This document shows, in pieces, positions 8,723 through 17,976 of a stretch of DNA of 64,000 nucleotides. Location of the stretch: positions 715,501 to 779,500 of the forward strand of contig NZ_JAKNYM010000002.1 of the NCBI RefSeq assembly GCF_022865105.1. The letters run 5' to 3'. The translations under genes were made by a program, and so were the position numbers. Each line of letters starts with the position of its first letter. The first letter of the stretch is position 1. This stretch comes from Sphingomicrobium astaxanthinifaciens. Lineage in GTDB: Bacteria; Pseudomonadota; Alphaproteobacteria; Sphingomonadales; Sphingomonadaceae. A model generated the notes under the pieces. That model searched no databases. It had not been told where the DNA came from and saw nothing but the letters and a program-made list of their open reading frames with translations.

Positions 8723-10933
8723 CTAGAGCTCGCTCGCCATCAGCGTCGGCAGGAAATGCTCGTGCGCCTCGCGCAGCTCGGCGAGGCGGATCGCATCGTC
8801 GAACAGGTGGAGCGTGTCGCCCCCCGATTGCCCCAGCGGGGTCATCTCGAGCCCGGCGTCATTGGCGCGCGCGAGCGCGGCGAAATCGTCGGCGGCGACG
8901 ACATAGACGCCCTGGTGCTCGCCGAACCAGAATTCGGGATCGGTGGTGTCCCAGCCGAGCGTGAAGCCGGTGTCGCCCGCGAGCGCCATCTCGGCCATGG
9001 CGACGAGGATGCCCCCGTCCGATACGTCGTGCACCGCGCTGACGAGGCCGTTGTGGATGAGCTTGCGGATGAGCGCGGCGGCGGTCTTTTCGGCCTCGAG
9101 ATCGACGCGCGGGGGCAGGCCCTCCTTGCGCTCGTGCACGACCTCGAGCCAGCGCGACTGGCCGAGCTGCTTAGCATGGGTGGTGTCGCCGATGGCGATG
9201 AGCTGCTGGCCGGGCTTCAGGGCGATGCCGACGGCCTTGGACCAGTCCTTGATGAGGCCGACGCCGCCGATGGCGGGGCTGGGGAGGATGGCGCTGCCGC
9301 CGCCGGTGGCCTTGCTCTCGTTGTAGAGGCTGACGTTGCCCGAGACGATCGGGAAGTCGAGCGCGCGGCACGCCTGCCCCATGCCGTCGAGGCAGCCGAC
9401 GAACTGGGCCATGATCTCGGGGCGTTCGGGGTTGCCGAAGTTGAGGCAGTTGGTGACCGCGAGCGGGGTGGCGCCGACCGCGCTGATGTTGCGATAGGCC
9501 TCGGCGATCGCCTGTTTGCCGCCCGTCACGGGGTCGGCATAGCAATAGCGGGGCGAGCAGTCGGTGGTGATGGCGAGCGCCTTGTCGCTGCCGTGGACGC
9601 GCACCAGCGCGGCATCGCCGCCCGACTTCTGCACTGTGTCGCCGCCGACCTGAGAATCATACTGTTCCCAGATCCAGCGGCGGCTGGAGAGATGTTCGCT
9701 CGCCATCAGCTTCATCAGGTCGCCGGCGAGGTCGGTGCTCTCGGGCACCTCGCCCAAGGGCTCGATCCCCGCCCAATCGCGATACTTGTCCTGGTCCATG
9801 TGCGGACGGTCATATTCGGGCGCCTTGTCGGCGAGCGGGGCGAGCGGGATGTCGCAGACGACATCGCCCTGCCATTCCAAGACCATACGGCCGGTATCGG
9901 TGACCTCGCCGATGACCGCGAAATCGAGTTCCCACTTCCTGAAGATGGCTTCGGCCATGGCCTCCTTGCCGGGCTTCAAGACCATGAGCATGCGCTCCTG
10001 GCTCTCCGAGAGCATCATCTCATAGGGCGTCATGCCCTCTTCGCGCTGGGGCACCTTGTCCATGTCGAGGCGCAGGCCCGAGTTGCCGTTGGTCGCCATC
10101 TCGACGCTGGAGGAGGTCAGCCCCGCCGCGCCCATGTCCTGGATGGCGACGATGGCGTCGGTGGCCATGAGTTCGAGGCAGGCCTCGATCAGCAGCTTTT
10201 CGGTGAAGGGGTCGCCGACCTGCACGGTCGGGCGCTTTTCCTCGATGCCTTCGTCGAAGTCGGCGGATGCCATGGTGGCGCCATGGATGCCGTCGCGCCC
10301 GGTCTTGGAGCCGACATAGACGATCGGATTGCCGATCCCGGTGGCGGCCGAATAGAAGATCTTGTCGGTCCTGGCGACGCCGACGGTCATCGCGTTGACG
10401 AGGATGTTGCCGTTATAGGCCTTGTCGAAATTGGTCTCGCCGCCGACCGTCGGCACGCCGACGCAATTGCCATAGCCGCCGATGCCCGCGACCACGCCGG
10501 CGATGAGGTGGCGCATCTTGGGGTGCACCGGATCGCCGAAGCGCAGCGCGTTCATGTTGGCGACCGGGCGCGCGCCCATGGTGAAGACGTCGCGCAGGAT
10601 GCCGCCGACCCCCGTCGCCGCGCCCTGGTAGGGCTCGATGTAGGACGGGTGGTTGTGGCTCTCCATCTTGAAGATCGCCGCATCGCCGTCGCCGATGTCG
10701 ATGACCCCCGCATTCTCGCCCGGGCCCTGGATCACCCATTCGGCCTGCGTCGGGAGCTTCTTCAAGTGAAGCTTGGAGGACTTGTACGAGCAATGCTCGG
10801 ACCACATCACCGAGAAGATGCCGAGCTCGACGAGGTTGGGTTCGCGCCCGAGCGCCTCGAGGACGGTCCGATATTCATCGTCGGACAGGCCATGCTCGGC
10901 GACGATCTGCGGGGTGATCTGGGTCTCGGTCAT
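8723..10933 (-). CDS. purL: Phosphoribosylformylglycinamidine synthase subunit PurL
   Basis: A 736-residue small-type PurL, the ATP-dependent subunit that converts FGAR to FGAM in purine synthesis using ammonia from PurQ, with PurS as bridging subunit. It has two AIR-synthase-like halves. The substrate motifs MWSEHCSYK near residue 43 and [22 protein letters not shown] near 91-112 are intact. purS and purQ are not in this window. The start follows a TAGACG box by 6 bases. The transcription terminator of the upstream lipoprotein gene lies in the 90-base gap. Confidence 0.97.
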   Translation of the reverse strand: MTETQITPQIVAEHGLSDDEYRTVLEALGREPNLVELGIFSVMWSEHCSYKSSKLHLKKLPTQAEWVIQGPGENAGVIDIGDGDAAIFKMESHNHPSYIEPYQGAATGVGGILRDVFTMGARPVANMNALRFGDPVHPKMRHLIAGVVAGIGGYGNCVGVPTVGGETNFDKAYNGNILVNAMTVGVARTDKIFYSAATGIGNPIVYVGSKTGRDGIHGATMASADFDEGIEEKRPTVQVGDPFTEKLLIEACLELMATDAIVAIQDMGAAGLTSSSVEMATNGNSGLRLDMDKVPQREEGMTPYEMMLSESQERMLMVLKPGKEAMAEAIFRKWELDFAVIGEVTDTGRMVLEWQGDVVCDIPLAPLADKAPEYDRPHMDQDKYRDWAGIEPLGEVPESTDLAGDLMKLMASEHLSSRRWIWEQYDSQVGGDTVQKSGGDAALVRVHGSDKALAITTDCSPRYCYADPVTGGKQAIAEAYRNISAVGATPLAVTNCLNFGNPERPEIMAQFVGCLDGMGQACRALDFPIVSGNVSLYNESKATGGGSAILPSPAIGGVGLIKDWSKAVGIALKPGQQLIAIGDTTHAKQLGQSRWLEVVHERKEGLPPRVDLEAEKTAAALIRKLIHNGLVSAVHDVSDGGILVAMAEMALAGDTGFTLGWDTTDPEFWFGEHQGVYVVAADDFAALARANDAGLEMTPLGQSGGDTLHLFDDAIRLAELREAHEHFLPTLMASEL

Positions 10934-10961
10934 GGGCGTCGTCTACTGGGGTTGGGGGCAT

Positions 10962-10996
10962 AAAAAAAGCCCCTCGGCGCAGGTGCGGCGAGGGGC
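10962..10996 (-). terminator. Rho-independent terminator of the MliC-like gene
   Basis: On the minus strand an 8-bp perfect stem GCCCCTCG/CGAGGGGC (10996-10989 with 10976-10969) with a 12-base loop is followed by seven T residues (10968-10962). It sits 28 bases after the lipoprotein stop and just before the purL promoter. Confidence 0.85.
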
Positions 10997-11023
10997 CTTT
11001 CGGGTTCGCGAGGGGCCGGGGCC

Positions 11024-11407
11024 TCAGGCTTCGCAGGTGGCGCCGTTGAGGACCACCGTGTTGGCGTCGGGCGAGCCGGTCATCGTCACGGTCCCGTCCT
11101 CGTTGGTGTAGGGGCCGCCGGCGCCCTGCTGGACCAGCTGCATCCCGCGTTCGCCCTGCGGGGTGACGCGCGCGCTCATCTGTTCGCCGGTGCGGATCCA
11201 GTCGATCTTGAGGAGCTGGTTCGAGCCCTTGCAGCGATAGTCATCCGAGCCCACGCCCATCGGCACGCTGGCGGGGTCGACGGCCTCGGCGGCGGCGAGA
11301 TCGTCGGCCATCGGGTCGTCGATCTCGTAGGTGTAGGTCTCGGGTTCGCTCGAGCAGGCGGCGAGGCCGCAGGCCGCGGCGGCGATGAGGATGATGCGCT
11401 TATTCAT
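11024..11407 (-). CDS. Small lipoprotein, MliC-like
   Basis: A 127-residue protein with a signal peptide ending in the lipobox LAAC (Cys near residue 18). The mature part is acidic at first and then has a beta-rich domain with a YRC start and a terminal TC pair. Its GGPYTNEDGTVTMTGSPD segment resembles the ASGARYEN-DG-WTKGDEA pattern of MliC/PliC-type inhibitors of C-type lysozyme. That similarity is judged by eye and the inhibitor role is an inference. The gene is a single-gene unit with its own terminator. Confidence 0.6.
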   Translation of the reverse strand: MNKRIILIAAAACGLAACSSEPETYTYEIDDPMADDLAAAEAVDPASVPMGVGSDDYRCKGSNQLLKIDWIRTGEQMSARVTPQGERGMQLVQQGAGGPYTNEDGTVTMTGSPDANTVVLNGATCEA

Positions 11408-11472
11408 GACGCGCGGGCTTCTCTCTCGTCGGGGGCGCTTCGTCAAGGGGGTATCGCGGCGCGTCGTGGCGA

Positions 11473-11501
11473 TTGCATCGCGCCCGGGGCGGGCGTAGGC
11501 T
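11473..11501 (+). promoter_or_regulatory. Promoter of the 11508 gene, leaderless geometry
   Basis: TTGCAT (11473-11478), a 17-base spacer and TAGGCT (11496-11501) place the expected transcription start at or next to the A of the ATG at 11508. This is the cleanest leaderless-type example in the window. Confidence 0.6.
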
Positions 11502-11507
11502 TGGCGC

Positions 11508-11807
11508 ATGGTCGTGCCAGTTCATCAACGCGTCCGGGTCGGGATCACCGGGCTGGCGGTCGTCTTCCTGCTCGTCTTGCTCGGCACCGCGCTGCTCAAG
11601 GTCGGCGGGGGCGAGGAGCGCGCGGTGGTCGCGGGCAGCGAGAGCACGCCCGCCGCGCCCGCCGACCCTCTGTCCGAGATCGGCGCCGCGCCGGGGATGG
11701 AGGCCGAGGAGGAAGACGAACCGATCGCGCCGCTGCCGATCCCGATCGACCCGGCGACCGAGGAGCTGATCGTCAACGAGATCGCGGTGCCGCCGGAGGC
11801 GCAATGA
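11508..11807 (+). CDS. Small membrane-anchored protein of unknown function
   Basis: A 99-residue protein with one hydrophobic segment near residues 11-31, followed by a tail rich in Ala, Glu and Pro (EAEEEDEPIAPLPIPIDP). I do not recognise the family. The topology is probably N-in with the acidic tail in the periplasm. Its stop overlaps the ATG of the next gene (ATGA), so the two are translationally coupled and probably act together. It is read from a strong leaderless-type promoter, and no ribosome site is obvious. Confidence 0.6.
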   Translation: MVVPVHQRVRVGITGLAVVFLLVLLGTALLKVGGGEERAVVAGSESTPAAPADPLSEIGAAPGMEAEEEDEPIAPLPIPIDPATEELIVNEIAVPPEAQ

Positions 11808-12595
11808 GCGACGAGGCCGGCAAGGCACCGTCGCGCTGGTGGCTGCTGGTCCCCGTGCTGGGCGGGATGCTGCTGCTGGTGCAGCTGGCCTCCTACCTCC
11901 TCGACAAGGTGCAGGACCCGGTGGCCGAGGGGCCGCGGGTGATGGCGTTCGACGAGGGGCCGGCGGCAGCGGGCGCGCGGGCGCGGCCCCGGCTGATGCT
12001 GGTGACGAGCCTGCCGGCAGGCTTCACCGGGGGCTTCGACCTCGAGGCGGGGTTCGGCTCGCCGCTGCTGGCAAGCCTCGAGCAGGCCTATGCGGTCGAG
12101 CTGGCCGAATATGTCGACCCCGGCAAGCTCGGCGAGCATGAGCGCCTCCTGCTCGCGCACCCGCGCGCGCAGCCGGCCGAAGCGCTGGTGGCGCTCGACG
12201 ACTGGGTGCGCGGCGGCGGGCGGGTGCTGCTGCTCGCCGATCCGCTGCTGAGCGCGCGCGCCGACCATCCGCTCGGCGACCCGGGGGCACCGGCGCCCGG
12301 TTTCGCCGACACCGGGCTGCTGGCGCGCTGGGGCGTGCGGCTCGATGGGCCGGTGACCGGGGGCGAGGCGGCGCTGATGGTCGAGGGCGTGCCGGTGCTG
12401 CTGCGCTCGCCCGGACGGATGGCGGTCACCGGGTCGGGTTGCGCCACCTTCGCCGAGGCCTTTGCCGCCGACTGCCGGATCGGCGCGGGACGCGCGATCA
12501 TCGCCGCCGATGCCGACTTCCTGCTCGTCGAGGGCGAGGCGGGCGCGGACAATCGCGCCGCGCTGCTCGCGCTGCTGGCGCGACTCGCGGGCTAG
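11804..12595 (+). CDS. GldG-like membrane-anchored protein
   Basis: A 263-residue protein with one N-terminal membrane segment near residues 13-30 and a soluble periplasmic domain. The VRGGGRVLLLADPLL stretch near 145-160 and the flavodoxin-like pattern around it resemble the auxiliary domain of GldG and DUF4350 proteins that accompany ABC transporters. No ABC ATPase or permease is adjacent, so the role is open. It overlaps the preceding gene by four bases and ends 283 bases before mraZ, just before the dcw regulatory region. Confidence 0.5.
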   Translation: MSDEAGKAPSRWWLLVPVLGGMLLLVQLASYLLDKVQDPVAEGPRVMAFDEGPAAAGARARPRLMLVTSLPAGFTGGFDLEAGFGSPLLASLEQAYAVELAEYVDPGKLGEHERLLLAHPRAQPAEALVALDDWVRGGGRVLLLADPLLSARADHPLGDPGAPAPGFADTGLLARWGVRLDGPVTGGEAALMVEGVPVLLRSPGRMAVTGSGCATFAEAFAADCRIGAGRAIIAADADFLLVEGEAGADNRAALLALLARLAG

Positions 12596-12680
12596 GAATT
12601 CGGGCGACAGCGCCTGCCCAACAGACTTATCCACAAGGCCGGGACGCGGCGGGCCGCGTTCATGAACGATTTACCATGTC

Positions 12681-12760
12681 GCGAAACTCCGCAGGATTCC
12701 TGCTGAATCCACGATCGACCATCAGAATCCATGAAATCCCATTGTATCCCACGCAATCCT
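12681..12760. promoter_or_regulatory. Phased MraZ operator array upstream of mraZ
   Basis: Eight consecutive decamers end in CC or CT on the plus strand. Read on the minus strand, each begins with GG, and five are preceded by T: TGGGA, TGGGA, TGGAT, TGGTC, TGGAT, then AGGAA and CGGAG. E. coli MraZ binds TGGGN repeats spaced by five bases, which is the same 10-bp period. Three GANTC methylation sites (12695, 12705, 12725) fall in the array. Confidence 0.75.
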
Positions 12761-12788
12761 GCGTTACACACAGGTCCTCAAGTCGCCC

Positions 12789-12850
12789 CGCTCCCGCCGC
12801 CGGTCGCACGGCCTTGGTCAGGCCGACGTCCCCGACCGCCGGCGGGAGCG
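12789..12850 (+). promoter_or_regulatory. Long hairpin in the mraZ 5' leader
   Basis: Two 18-base arms (12789-12806 and 12833-12850) are complementary at 17 of 18 positions. The enclosed loop contains a further 5-bp stem, CGGCC/GGCCG. No T-tract follows, so it is not a classic terminator. It ends 28 bases before the mraZ ATG. Together with the operator array it fills most of the 283-base gap before mraZ. Confidence 0.7.
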
Positions 12851-12878
12851 AGGGCGCACCAGGGGACGCAAAGGGGCC

Positions 12879-13370
12879 ATGGCACTCGATCATCTTTTCC
12901 AGGGAAGCGCGGTCAACGCGGTCGACGCCAAGGGCCGCGTCTCCGTGCCCGCGTTCCTGCGGAGCGTGATCGAGAAGCGCGGCGATGCCCGGACCATCGT
13001 CCTCGCCAAGCACAAACTGTTTCCCGCGCTCGACGCCTACGACCCCGCTTTCGCCGGGCGTCGCCACGAGAAGCTCGAGCGACGCGCCGAAAAGGTCGAG
13101 ACCGAAGAGGGCTCCGAGCTCGACGCGATGATGGCCAGCATGATGGCCTTCGGCGCGACCGAGGAAGTGCCCTACGACAAGACCGGCCGGATCGTCCTGC
13201 CGCCGATGATGCGGCGCAAGGGCAGGATCGAGGATCTCGCGCTGTTCATCGGGGTGGGCGAGACCTTCCAGGTCTGGAACCCCAAGCTGTTCCTCGAGGA
13301 CGATCGCATCCACGAGGACATGAAGGACATCGCGCGCTTCCGGCTCGAAGAGCGGGGGGTGGCACTGTGA
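12879..13370 (+). CDS. mraZ: Transcriptional regulator MraZ
   Basis: A 163-residue protein with two SpoVT/AbrB-like DNA-binding motifs, DAKGRVSVP at 16-24 and [11 protein letters not shown] at 99-109, as in all MraZ proteins, which form ring-shaped oligomers. MraZ represses its own cluster by binding TGGGN repeats, and matching repeats lie 120-200 bases upstream. It is the first gene of the dcw cluster. Its TGA overlaps the GTG of rsmH, so translation of the two is coupled. Confidence 0.95.
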   Translation: MALDHLFQGSAVNAVDAKGRVSVPAFLRSVIEKRGDARTIVLAKHKLFPALDAYDPAFAGRRHEKLERRAEKVETEEGSELDAMMASMMAFGATEEVPYDKTGRIVLPPMMRRKGRIEDLALFIGVGETFQVWNPKLFLEDDRIHEDMKDIARFRLEERGVAL

Positions 13371-14311
13371 GCGCGCCCGACACCGGTGCCCGCAAGCCGC
13401 ACCTGCCCGTCCTGCTCGCCGAAGTCGTGCGCGAACTCAAGATCGAGCAAGGCGACCGCATCGTCGACGGCACCTTCGGGGCGGGCGGCTATACCAAGGC
13501 GATCCTCGCGGCGGGGGCGGGCGAGGTGATCGGCTTCGACCGCGATCCCGATGCCATTGCGGCGGCGCGCGAGCGCGTGCCCGACGAACGGCTCACGCTG
13601 GTCGCGGCGACCTTTTCGCAGATGGACGAACGCATCGAGGGACAGGTCGACGGGGTGGTGCTCGACCTCGGCGTCTCCTCGATGCAGCTCGACCAGGCGG
13701 AGCGCGGTTTCGCCTTCAAGCAGGACGGCCCGCTCGACATGCGCATGAGCCAGGAAGGGATGAGCGCGGCCGAGTTCGTCAACGAGGCGCCCGAGGCCGA
13801 ACTGGCGCGGGTGATCAAGCTTTACGGCGAGGAGCCGCGCGCGCGCCGCGTCGCCGCCACCATCGTCAAGGCGCGCCCTCTGGCGCGGACCAGCGAGCTT
13901 GCGGACGTGGTGCGCAAGACGCTGGGCTATCACAAGGGCATGAAGACCGACCCCGCGACGCGGACCTTCCAGGGCATCCGCATCCACCTCAATGCCGAGC
14001 TCGAGGAGCTCGAGAAGGGGCTGGTCGCCGCCGAGAAGATCCTGAAGCCCGGCGGGCGGCTCGCGGTGGTGAGCTTCCACAGCCTCGAGGACCGGATCGT
14101 CAAGCGCTTCCTGCGGACCCGCTCGGGCAATCGCCCGCAGGGCTCGCGCCACCTGCCGCAGCGCGCCGACGGCCCGCCCGCCACCTTCGAGGCGGTGTCG
14201 AAGGCGATCGCGCCGAGCGAGGACGAGCTGCGCGAGAACCCGCGTGCGCGCAGCTCCAAGCTGCGCAGCGCGACGCGCACCGCCGCGCCGGCATGGGGAG
14301 CGGCGGCATGA
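13367..14311 (+). CDS. rsmH: 16S rRNA (cytosine-1402-N4)-methyltransferase
   Basis: A 314-residue SAM-dependent enzyme that N4-methylates C1402 in the ribosomal P site. The SAM-binding [15 protein letters not shown] segment lies near residues 30-44. The [18 protein letters not shown] and [15 protein letters not shown] segments are family hallmarks, and the second is C-terminal. The frame is open upstream through mraZ, but the GTG at 13367 gives the family N terminus (HLPVLLAEV) and a GTGA overlap with the mraZ stop. It is the second gene of the dcw cluster. Confidence 0.95.
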   Translation: MSAPDTGARKPHLPVLLAEVVRELKIEQGDRIVDGTFGAGGYTKAILAAGAGEVIGFDRDPDAIAAARERVPDERLTLVAATFSQMDERIEGQVDGVVLDLGVSSMQLDQAERGFAFKQDGPLDMRMSQEGMSAAEFVNEAPEAELARVIKLYGEEPRARRVAATIVKARPLARTSELADVVRKTLGYHKGMKTDPATRTFQGIRIHLNAELEELEKGLVAAEKILKPGGRLAVVSFHSLEDRIVKRFLRTRSGNRPQGSRHLPQRADGPPATFEAVSKAIAPSEDELRENPRARSSKLRSATRTAAPAWGAAA

Positions 14312-14853
14312 GGGGGTTCGGCTCGATCCTGTGGACCGCCGGCATCGCGGTGGCGGTGCTCGCCTGCTACCTCGTCAGCCTGCAGGTCGCCTCGAGCCGC
14401 GCCGACCTCGAGGAGGTCGAGCGCCAGATCGCGCTGACGACCCGCGAGATCCGCACGCTCGAGACCGAGATCGGCACCCGCGGGCGGCTCGCCCAGCTCG
14501 AGCGCTGGAACGTGAATTTCCTCAAGCTGTCGGCGCCACAAGCCGACCAGTTCGCCGCCTCGGCCTATATGGTCGCGGCGATGGCGGCGCCCGAACGCGG
14601 GCGCGGTTACGAAGGGCCGGTGATCCTCGCCTCGGCGCCCGCCGAGGCGGCGGTCGGGGCGGGCGCGCTGGTCCACCAGGCGAGCCTGTCCACCAGCAAG
14701 CGCCCGCGCCGCGGGCCGACGATCGAGGGCGAGGGGCCCGAGGCGTCGTCGGGGACCGTGTCGTCCCCGGCGGCGCCGACCACCGCGCGCCCCGAGCCCC
14801 CGCGCGACCCGCTGGCCCCGCTGCCCGCGGGTGACGCGCGGGCGGCGCCATGA
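14308..14853 (+). CDS. ftsL: Cell division protein FtsL (putative)
   Basis: A 181-residue bitopic protein: a short N terminus, a membrane segment near residues 7-26, then a heptad-patterned helix ([25 protein letters not shown]) and a long disordered Pro/Ala/Glu-rich tail. FtsL is poorly conserved, so the call rests on this topology and the position between rsmH and ftsI, where it bridges FtsQB to FtsWI at the septum. The ATG at 14308 overlaps the rsmH stop (ATGA), and another ATG lies five codons upstream. It also overlaps ftsI by four bases. Confidence 0.8.
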   Translation: MRGFGSILWTAGIAVAVLACYLVSLQVASSRADLEEVERQIALTTREIRTLETEIGTRGRLAQLERWNVNFLKLSAPQADQFAASAYMVAAMAAPERGRGYEGPVILASAPAEAAVGAGALVHQASLSTSKRPRRGPTIEGEGPEASSGTVSSPAAPTTARPEPPRDPLAPLPAGDARAAP

Positions 14854-16556
14854 GCCGCGGGCCGGGCCCCGCGCTGGTCAGCGCCCCCGAGCGCCTCAAG
14901 CTTCAGGGCCAGAAGCGCCAGCTCCTCTCGATGATGCACCAGCGGCTGATGGTCGCGATGCTGCTGTTCGCCTTCGGCATCCTGACCGTGTCGGGGCGGA
15001 TCGGCTATCTCGCCATCTTCGGCGCCGACGCGGCGACGACGGCGGGCGGCGCCGCGCATGCCGCGACTCGCGGCGACATCGTCGATCGCGACGGCCAGCC
15101 GCTGGCGCGCACGATCGAGGCGTGGACGGTGGCGGTGCAGCCGCACAAGGTGATCGGCAACAAGCTCGACCTCGCGCGCGAGCTGGCGCGGCTGATGCCC
15201 GAGAAGGACGAGGCCGACTATTACGCGCTGCTCACCAGCGGCAAGACCTTCGCCTATCTCCAGCGCCGCGCCGGGCCGCGGCTGGTCGAGGCGGTCAACG
15301 CGCTCGGCGAGCCGGGCATCCAGCTGACCCGCGAGCCCGACCGGCTCTACCCGCAGACCGCGCTCGCCGCGCACGTGATCGGCTATACCGATATCGACGG
15401 CAAGGGGGTGGCGGGGGCCGAGGCGGCGTTCGACGAGGCGCTGTCCGACCCGCGCGGCGGCGACCCGGTGCAGCTCTCGATCGCCGCCCCGGTGCAGGGA
15501 GCACTGCGCGCCGAACTCGCCGCGGCGATGACCCAGTTCGACGCGATCGGGGCGGCGGGGGTCATCATGGACGTGCACACCAGCGAGATCATCGCACTCG
15601 CCAGCCTGCCCCAGCTCAACCCCAATGTCGCCGGGCAGGGGGGCGCCGAGGCGCGCTTCAACCGCGCCGCGCTCGGGGTCTACGAGCTCGGCTCGACCTT
15701 CAAGCCCTTCACCGTCGCGATGGGGCTCGAGGAGGGCAAGGTGACCTCGATGGGGCAGATGTACGACTGCCCCGAGAGCTACGAGGTCGGGGGGCGCCGG
15801 ATCAGCGACACCCATCCCTTCGGGCGCGCCTGCTCGGTCGCCGAGATCATGATGGAGAGCTCCAACGTGGGCACCGCGCAGATCGCGCAGGCGATCGGCG
15901 GCGCGCGGCAGAAGGCGTATCTCGACAAGATGGGCTTCACCCGCCGGCTCGACTATGAGCTGCCCGAGCGCGGGCGCCCGCTGACCCCGCGCGAGTGGAG
16001 CGAGATCGCCACCGTGACGGTGGGCTACGGCCACGGCATCGCGGTGACCCCGGTGCACCTCGCCTCGGGCTATGCCACCTTGTTCAACGGCGGGCTCTAT
16101 CGTCCCCCCACCGTGCTCAAGGTCGGCCCCGACCATCCGGTCGCCAGGGGCGAGCGGGTGTTCTCCGAGCAGACCTCCGAGGCGATGCGCGCGCTCTTGC
16201 GGCTGGTCGTCACCCATGGCACGGGGAAGAAGGCCGATGCCCCGGGCTATCGCGTCGGCGGCAAGACGGGCACGGCCGAGAAGATCGTCGGCGGGCGCTA
16301 TTCCAAGCGCATCGTCGTGACGAGTTTCGCCGGGGTCTTCCCGATCGACGAGCCGCGCTATGTCATCGTGGTGATGCTCGACGAACCCAAGGGGACCAAG
16401 GAAACCTTCGGGTTCCGGACCGCCGGCTGGAACGTCGCCCCGCTGGTCTCCAAGACCGTGGCGCGGGTGGCGCCGATGCTGGGAGTGCGGCCCGATACGG
16501 CGCGCGAACCCGACATGGGGCAGGTGCTGCCCTTTGTCCGGCTGGACGAGGAGTGA
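14850..16556 (+). CDS. ftsI: Peptidoglycan transpeptidase FtsI (PBP3)
   Basis: A 568-residue division-specific penicillin-binding protein that cross-links septal peptidoglycan in the periplasm. A membrane anchor lies near residues 33-53. The dimerisation domain starts with ATRGDIVDRDG near 74-84. The transpeptidase motifs are complete: nucleophile Ser282 in STFK, SSN at 337-339 and KTGT from Lys472. The start overlaps the ftsL stop by four bases. Its stop is close to the murE start, with the murE ribosome site inside the ftsI coding end. Confidence 0.97.
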   Translation: MSRGPGPALVSAPERLKLQGQKRQLLSMMHQRLMVAMLLFAFGILTVSGRIGYLAIFGADAATTAGGAAHAATRGDIVDRDGQPLARTIEAWTVAVQPHKVIGNKLDLARELARLMPEKDEADYYALLTSGKTFAYLQRRAGPRLVEAVNALGEPGIQLTREPDRLYPQTALAAHVIGYTDIDGKGVAGAEAAFDEALSDPRGGDPVQLSIAAPVQGALRAELAAAMTQFDAIGAAGVIMDVHTSEIIALASLPQLNPNVAGQGGAEARFNRAALGVYELGSTFKPFTVAMGLEEGKVTSMGQMYDCPESYEVGGRRISDTHPFGRACSVAEIMMESSNVGTAQIAQAIGGARQKAYLDKMGFTRRLDYELPERGRPLTPREWSEIATVTVGYGHGIAVTPVHLASGYATLFNGGLYRPPTVLKVGPDHPVARGERVFSEQTSEAMRALLRLVVTHGTGKKADAPGYRVGGKTGTAEKIVGGRYSKRIVVTSFAGVFPIDEPRYVIVVMLDEPKGTKETFGFRTAGWNVAPLVSKTVARVAPMLGVRPDTAREPDMGQVLPFVRLDEE

Positions 16557-16560
16557 CGAC

Positions 16561-17976
16561 TTGCGGCTGTGCGACCTCGCCGGACGGGCGAGCGATACCA
16601 AGGTCACGGGCTTTGCGATCGACCATCGCAAGGTCGTGAAGGGCAATATCTTCGGCGCCTTCCAGGGCGCCAGCGTCAATGGCGAGGACTTCATCCCCGC
16701 CGCGATCGAGAAGGGCGCGATCGGGGTGATCGCGCGCCCCGGGGCGCGCGTCGAGGGCGCCGAGCATATCGCGAGCGAGGACCCGCGCGCGCTGTTCGCC
16801 GAGGTGGCGGGGCGCTTCTACGCCCCCTATCCCGACCGCATCGTCGCGGTGACCGGCACCAACGGCAAGACCTCGACCGTCGAGATGACGCGCCAGCTGT
16901 GGCGCATGATGGGGCACCGCGCCGCCTCGATCGGCACGCTCGGGGTGACCACCGCCGAGGAACAGATCCGCACCGGGCTGACCAGCCCCGACATCGTCAC
17001 CTTCCTCCACAACATGGCGGGCCTGAAACGGATGGGGGTGAGCCACGTCGCCTTCGAGGCCTCGAGCCACGGGCTCGACCAGCACCGCGTCTCGGGGGTC
17101 CCGGTCGAGGCCGCCGCCTTCACCAATTTCAGCCGCGACCACCTCGATTACCACGCCACGATGGAGGAGTATTTCGCGGCCAAAATGGCGCTGTTCGACA
17201 CGCGGCTGAGCCCCAGCGGCACCGCGGTGGTGTGGACCGACGATGCGCATTCGGACGCGGTGATCGCGCGGGTCAAGGCGCGCGGACTCAAGCTGATGAC
17301 GGTGGGCAGCCGCGGCGAGACGATCCGGCTGGGCGAGCGCCGCGCCACCCCGCTCGGGCAGGCGATCAGCCTCACCCACGACGGCGAGACGCGGCTGCTC
17401 AAGCTGCCGCTGATCGGCGCCTACCAGGCCGCCAACGTGCTGGTCGCGGCGGGGCTCGCGCTCGCCACCGGGGCGAGCTGGGGCAAGCTGTTCGAGGCGA
17501 TGGGGCGGCTGGCGCCGGTGCGCGGGCGGCTCGAGCGCGCGGTGATCTCGAGCCGCGGCGCGCCCGTCTATGTCGATTACGCGCACACCCCCGACGCGCT
17601 CGCGGCGGCGATCGCGGCGCTGCGCCCGCACGTCGAGGGACGGCTGATCACCTTGTTCGGCGCGGGCGGCGACCGCGACCGCGGCAAGCGCGCGCCGATG
17701 GGCGCGGTTGCGGCCGAGCATTCGGACGTGGTGATCGTCACCGACGACAACCCGCGCAGCGAGGACCCCGCCGCGATCCGCGCCGAGATCCTCGCCGGCG
17801 CACCGGGCGCGATCGAGGTCGCCGACCGCCGCGAGGGTATCGCGCAGGCGATCGCGCTGGCGGGCGCGGGCGACATCGTCCTGCTCGCGGGCAAGGGGCA
17901 CGAACAGGGGCAGATCGTCGGCGACCACGTCCTGCCCTTCGACGATGTCGCGGTCGCGCGGGAGTGCGCGGGATGA
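16561..17976 (+). CDS. murE: UDP-MurNAc-L-Ala-D-Glu:meso-diaminopimelate ligase
   Basis: A 471-residue cytoplasmic Mur ligase that adds meso-diaminopimelate to the precursor dipeptide. The ATP-binding GTNGKTST is present, and the amino-acid selectivity motif is DNPR at 396-399, which marks DAP rather than lysine addition. I choose a TTG start at 16561 because it gives the family opening (M)RLCDLAG and has GAGGAG seven bases upstream. Another TTG at 16534 would add nine residues overlapping ftsI. It ends in an ATGA overlap with murF. Confidence 0.96.
   Translation: MRLCDLAGRASDTKVTGFAIDHRKVVKGNIFGAFQGASVNGEDFIPAAIEKGAIGVIARPGARVEGAEHIASEDPRALFAEVAGRFYAPYPDRIVAVTGTNGKTSTVEMTRQLWRMMGHRAASIGTLGVTTAEEQIRTGLTSPDIVTFLHNMAGLKRMGVSHVAFEASSHGLDQHRVSGVPVEAAAFTNFSRDHLDYHATMEEYFAAKMALFDTRLSPSGTAVVWTDDAHSDAVIARVKARGLKLMTVGSRGETIRLGERRATPLGQAISLTHDGETRLLKLPLIGAYQAANVLVAAGLALATGASWGKLFEAMGRLAPVRGRLERAVISSRGAPVYVDYAHTPDALAAAIAALRPHVEGRLITLFGAGGDRDRGKRAPMGAVAAEHSDVVIVTDDNPRSEDPAAIRAEILAGAPGAIEVADRREGIAQAIALAGAGDIVLLAGKGHEQGQIVGDHVLPFDDVAVARECAG

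Noticed and set aside
12627-12635. TTATCCACA, a perfect DnaA-box sequence upstream of mraZ
   Set aside because: It is a single box with no cluster, no AT-rich unwinding element and no dnaA, dnaN or gyrB nearby, so I do not call an origin. It could be a transcriptional DnaA site, but one match is not evidence enough.
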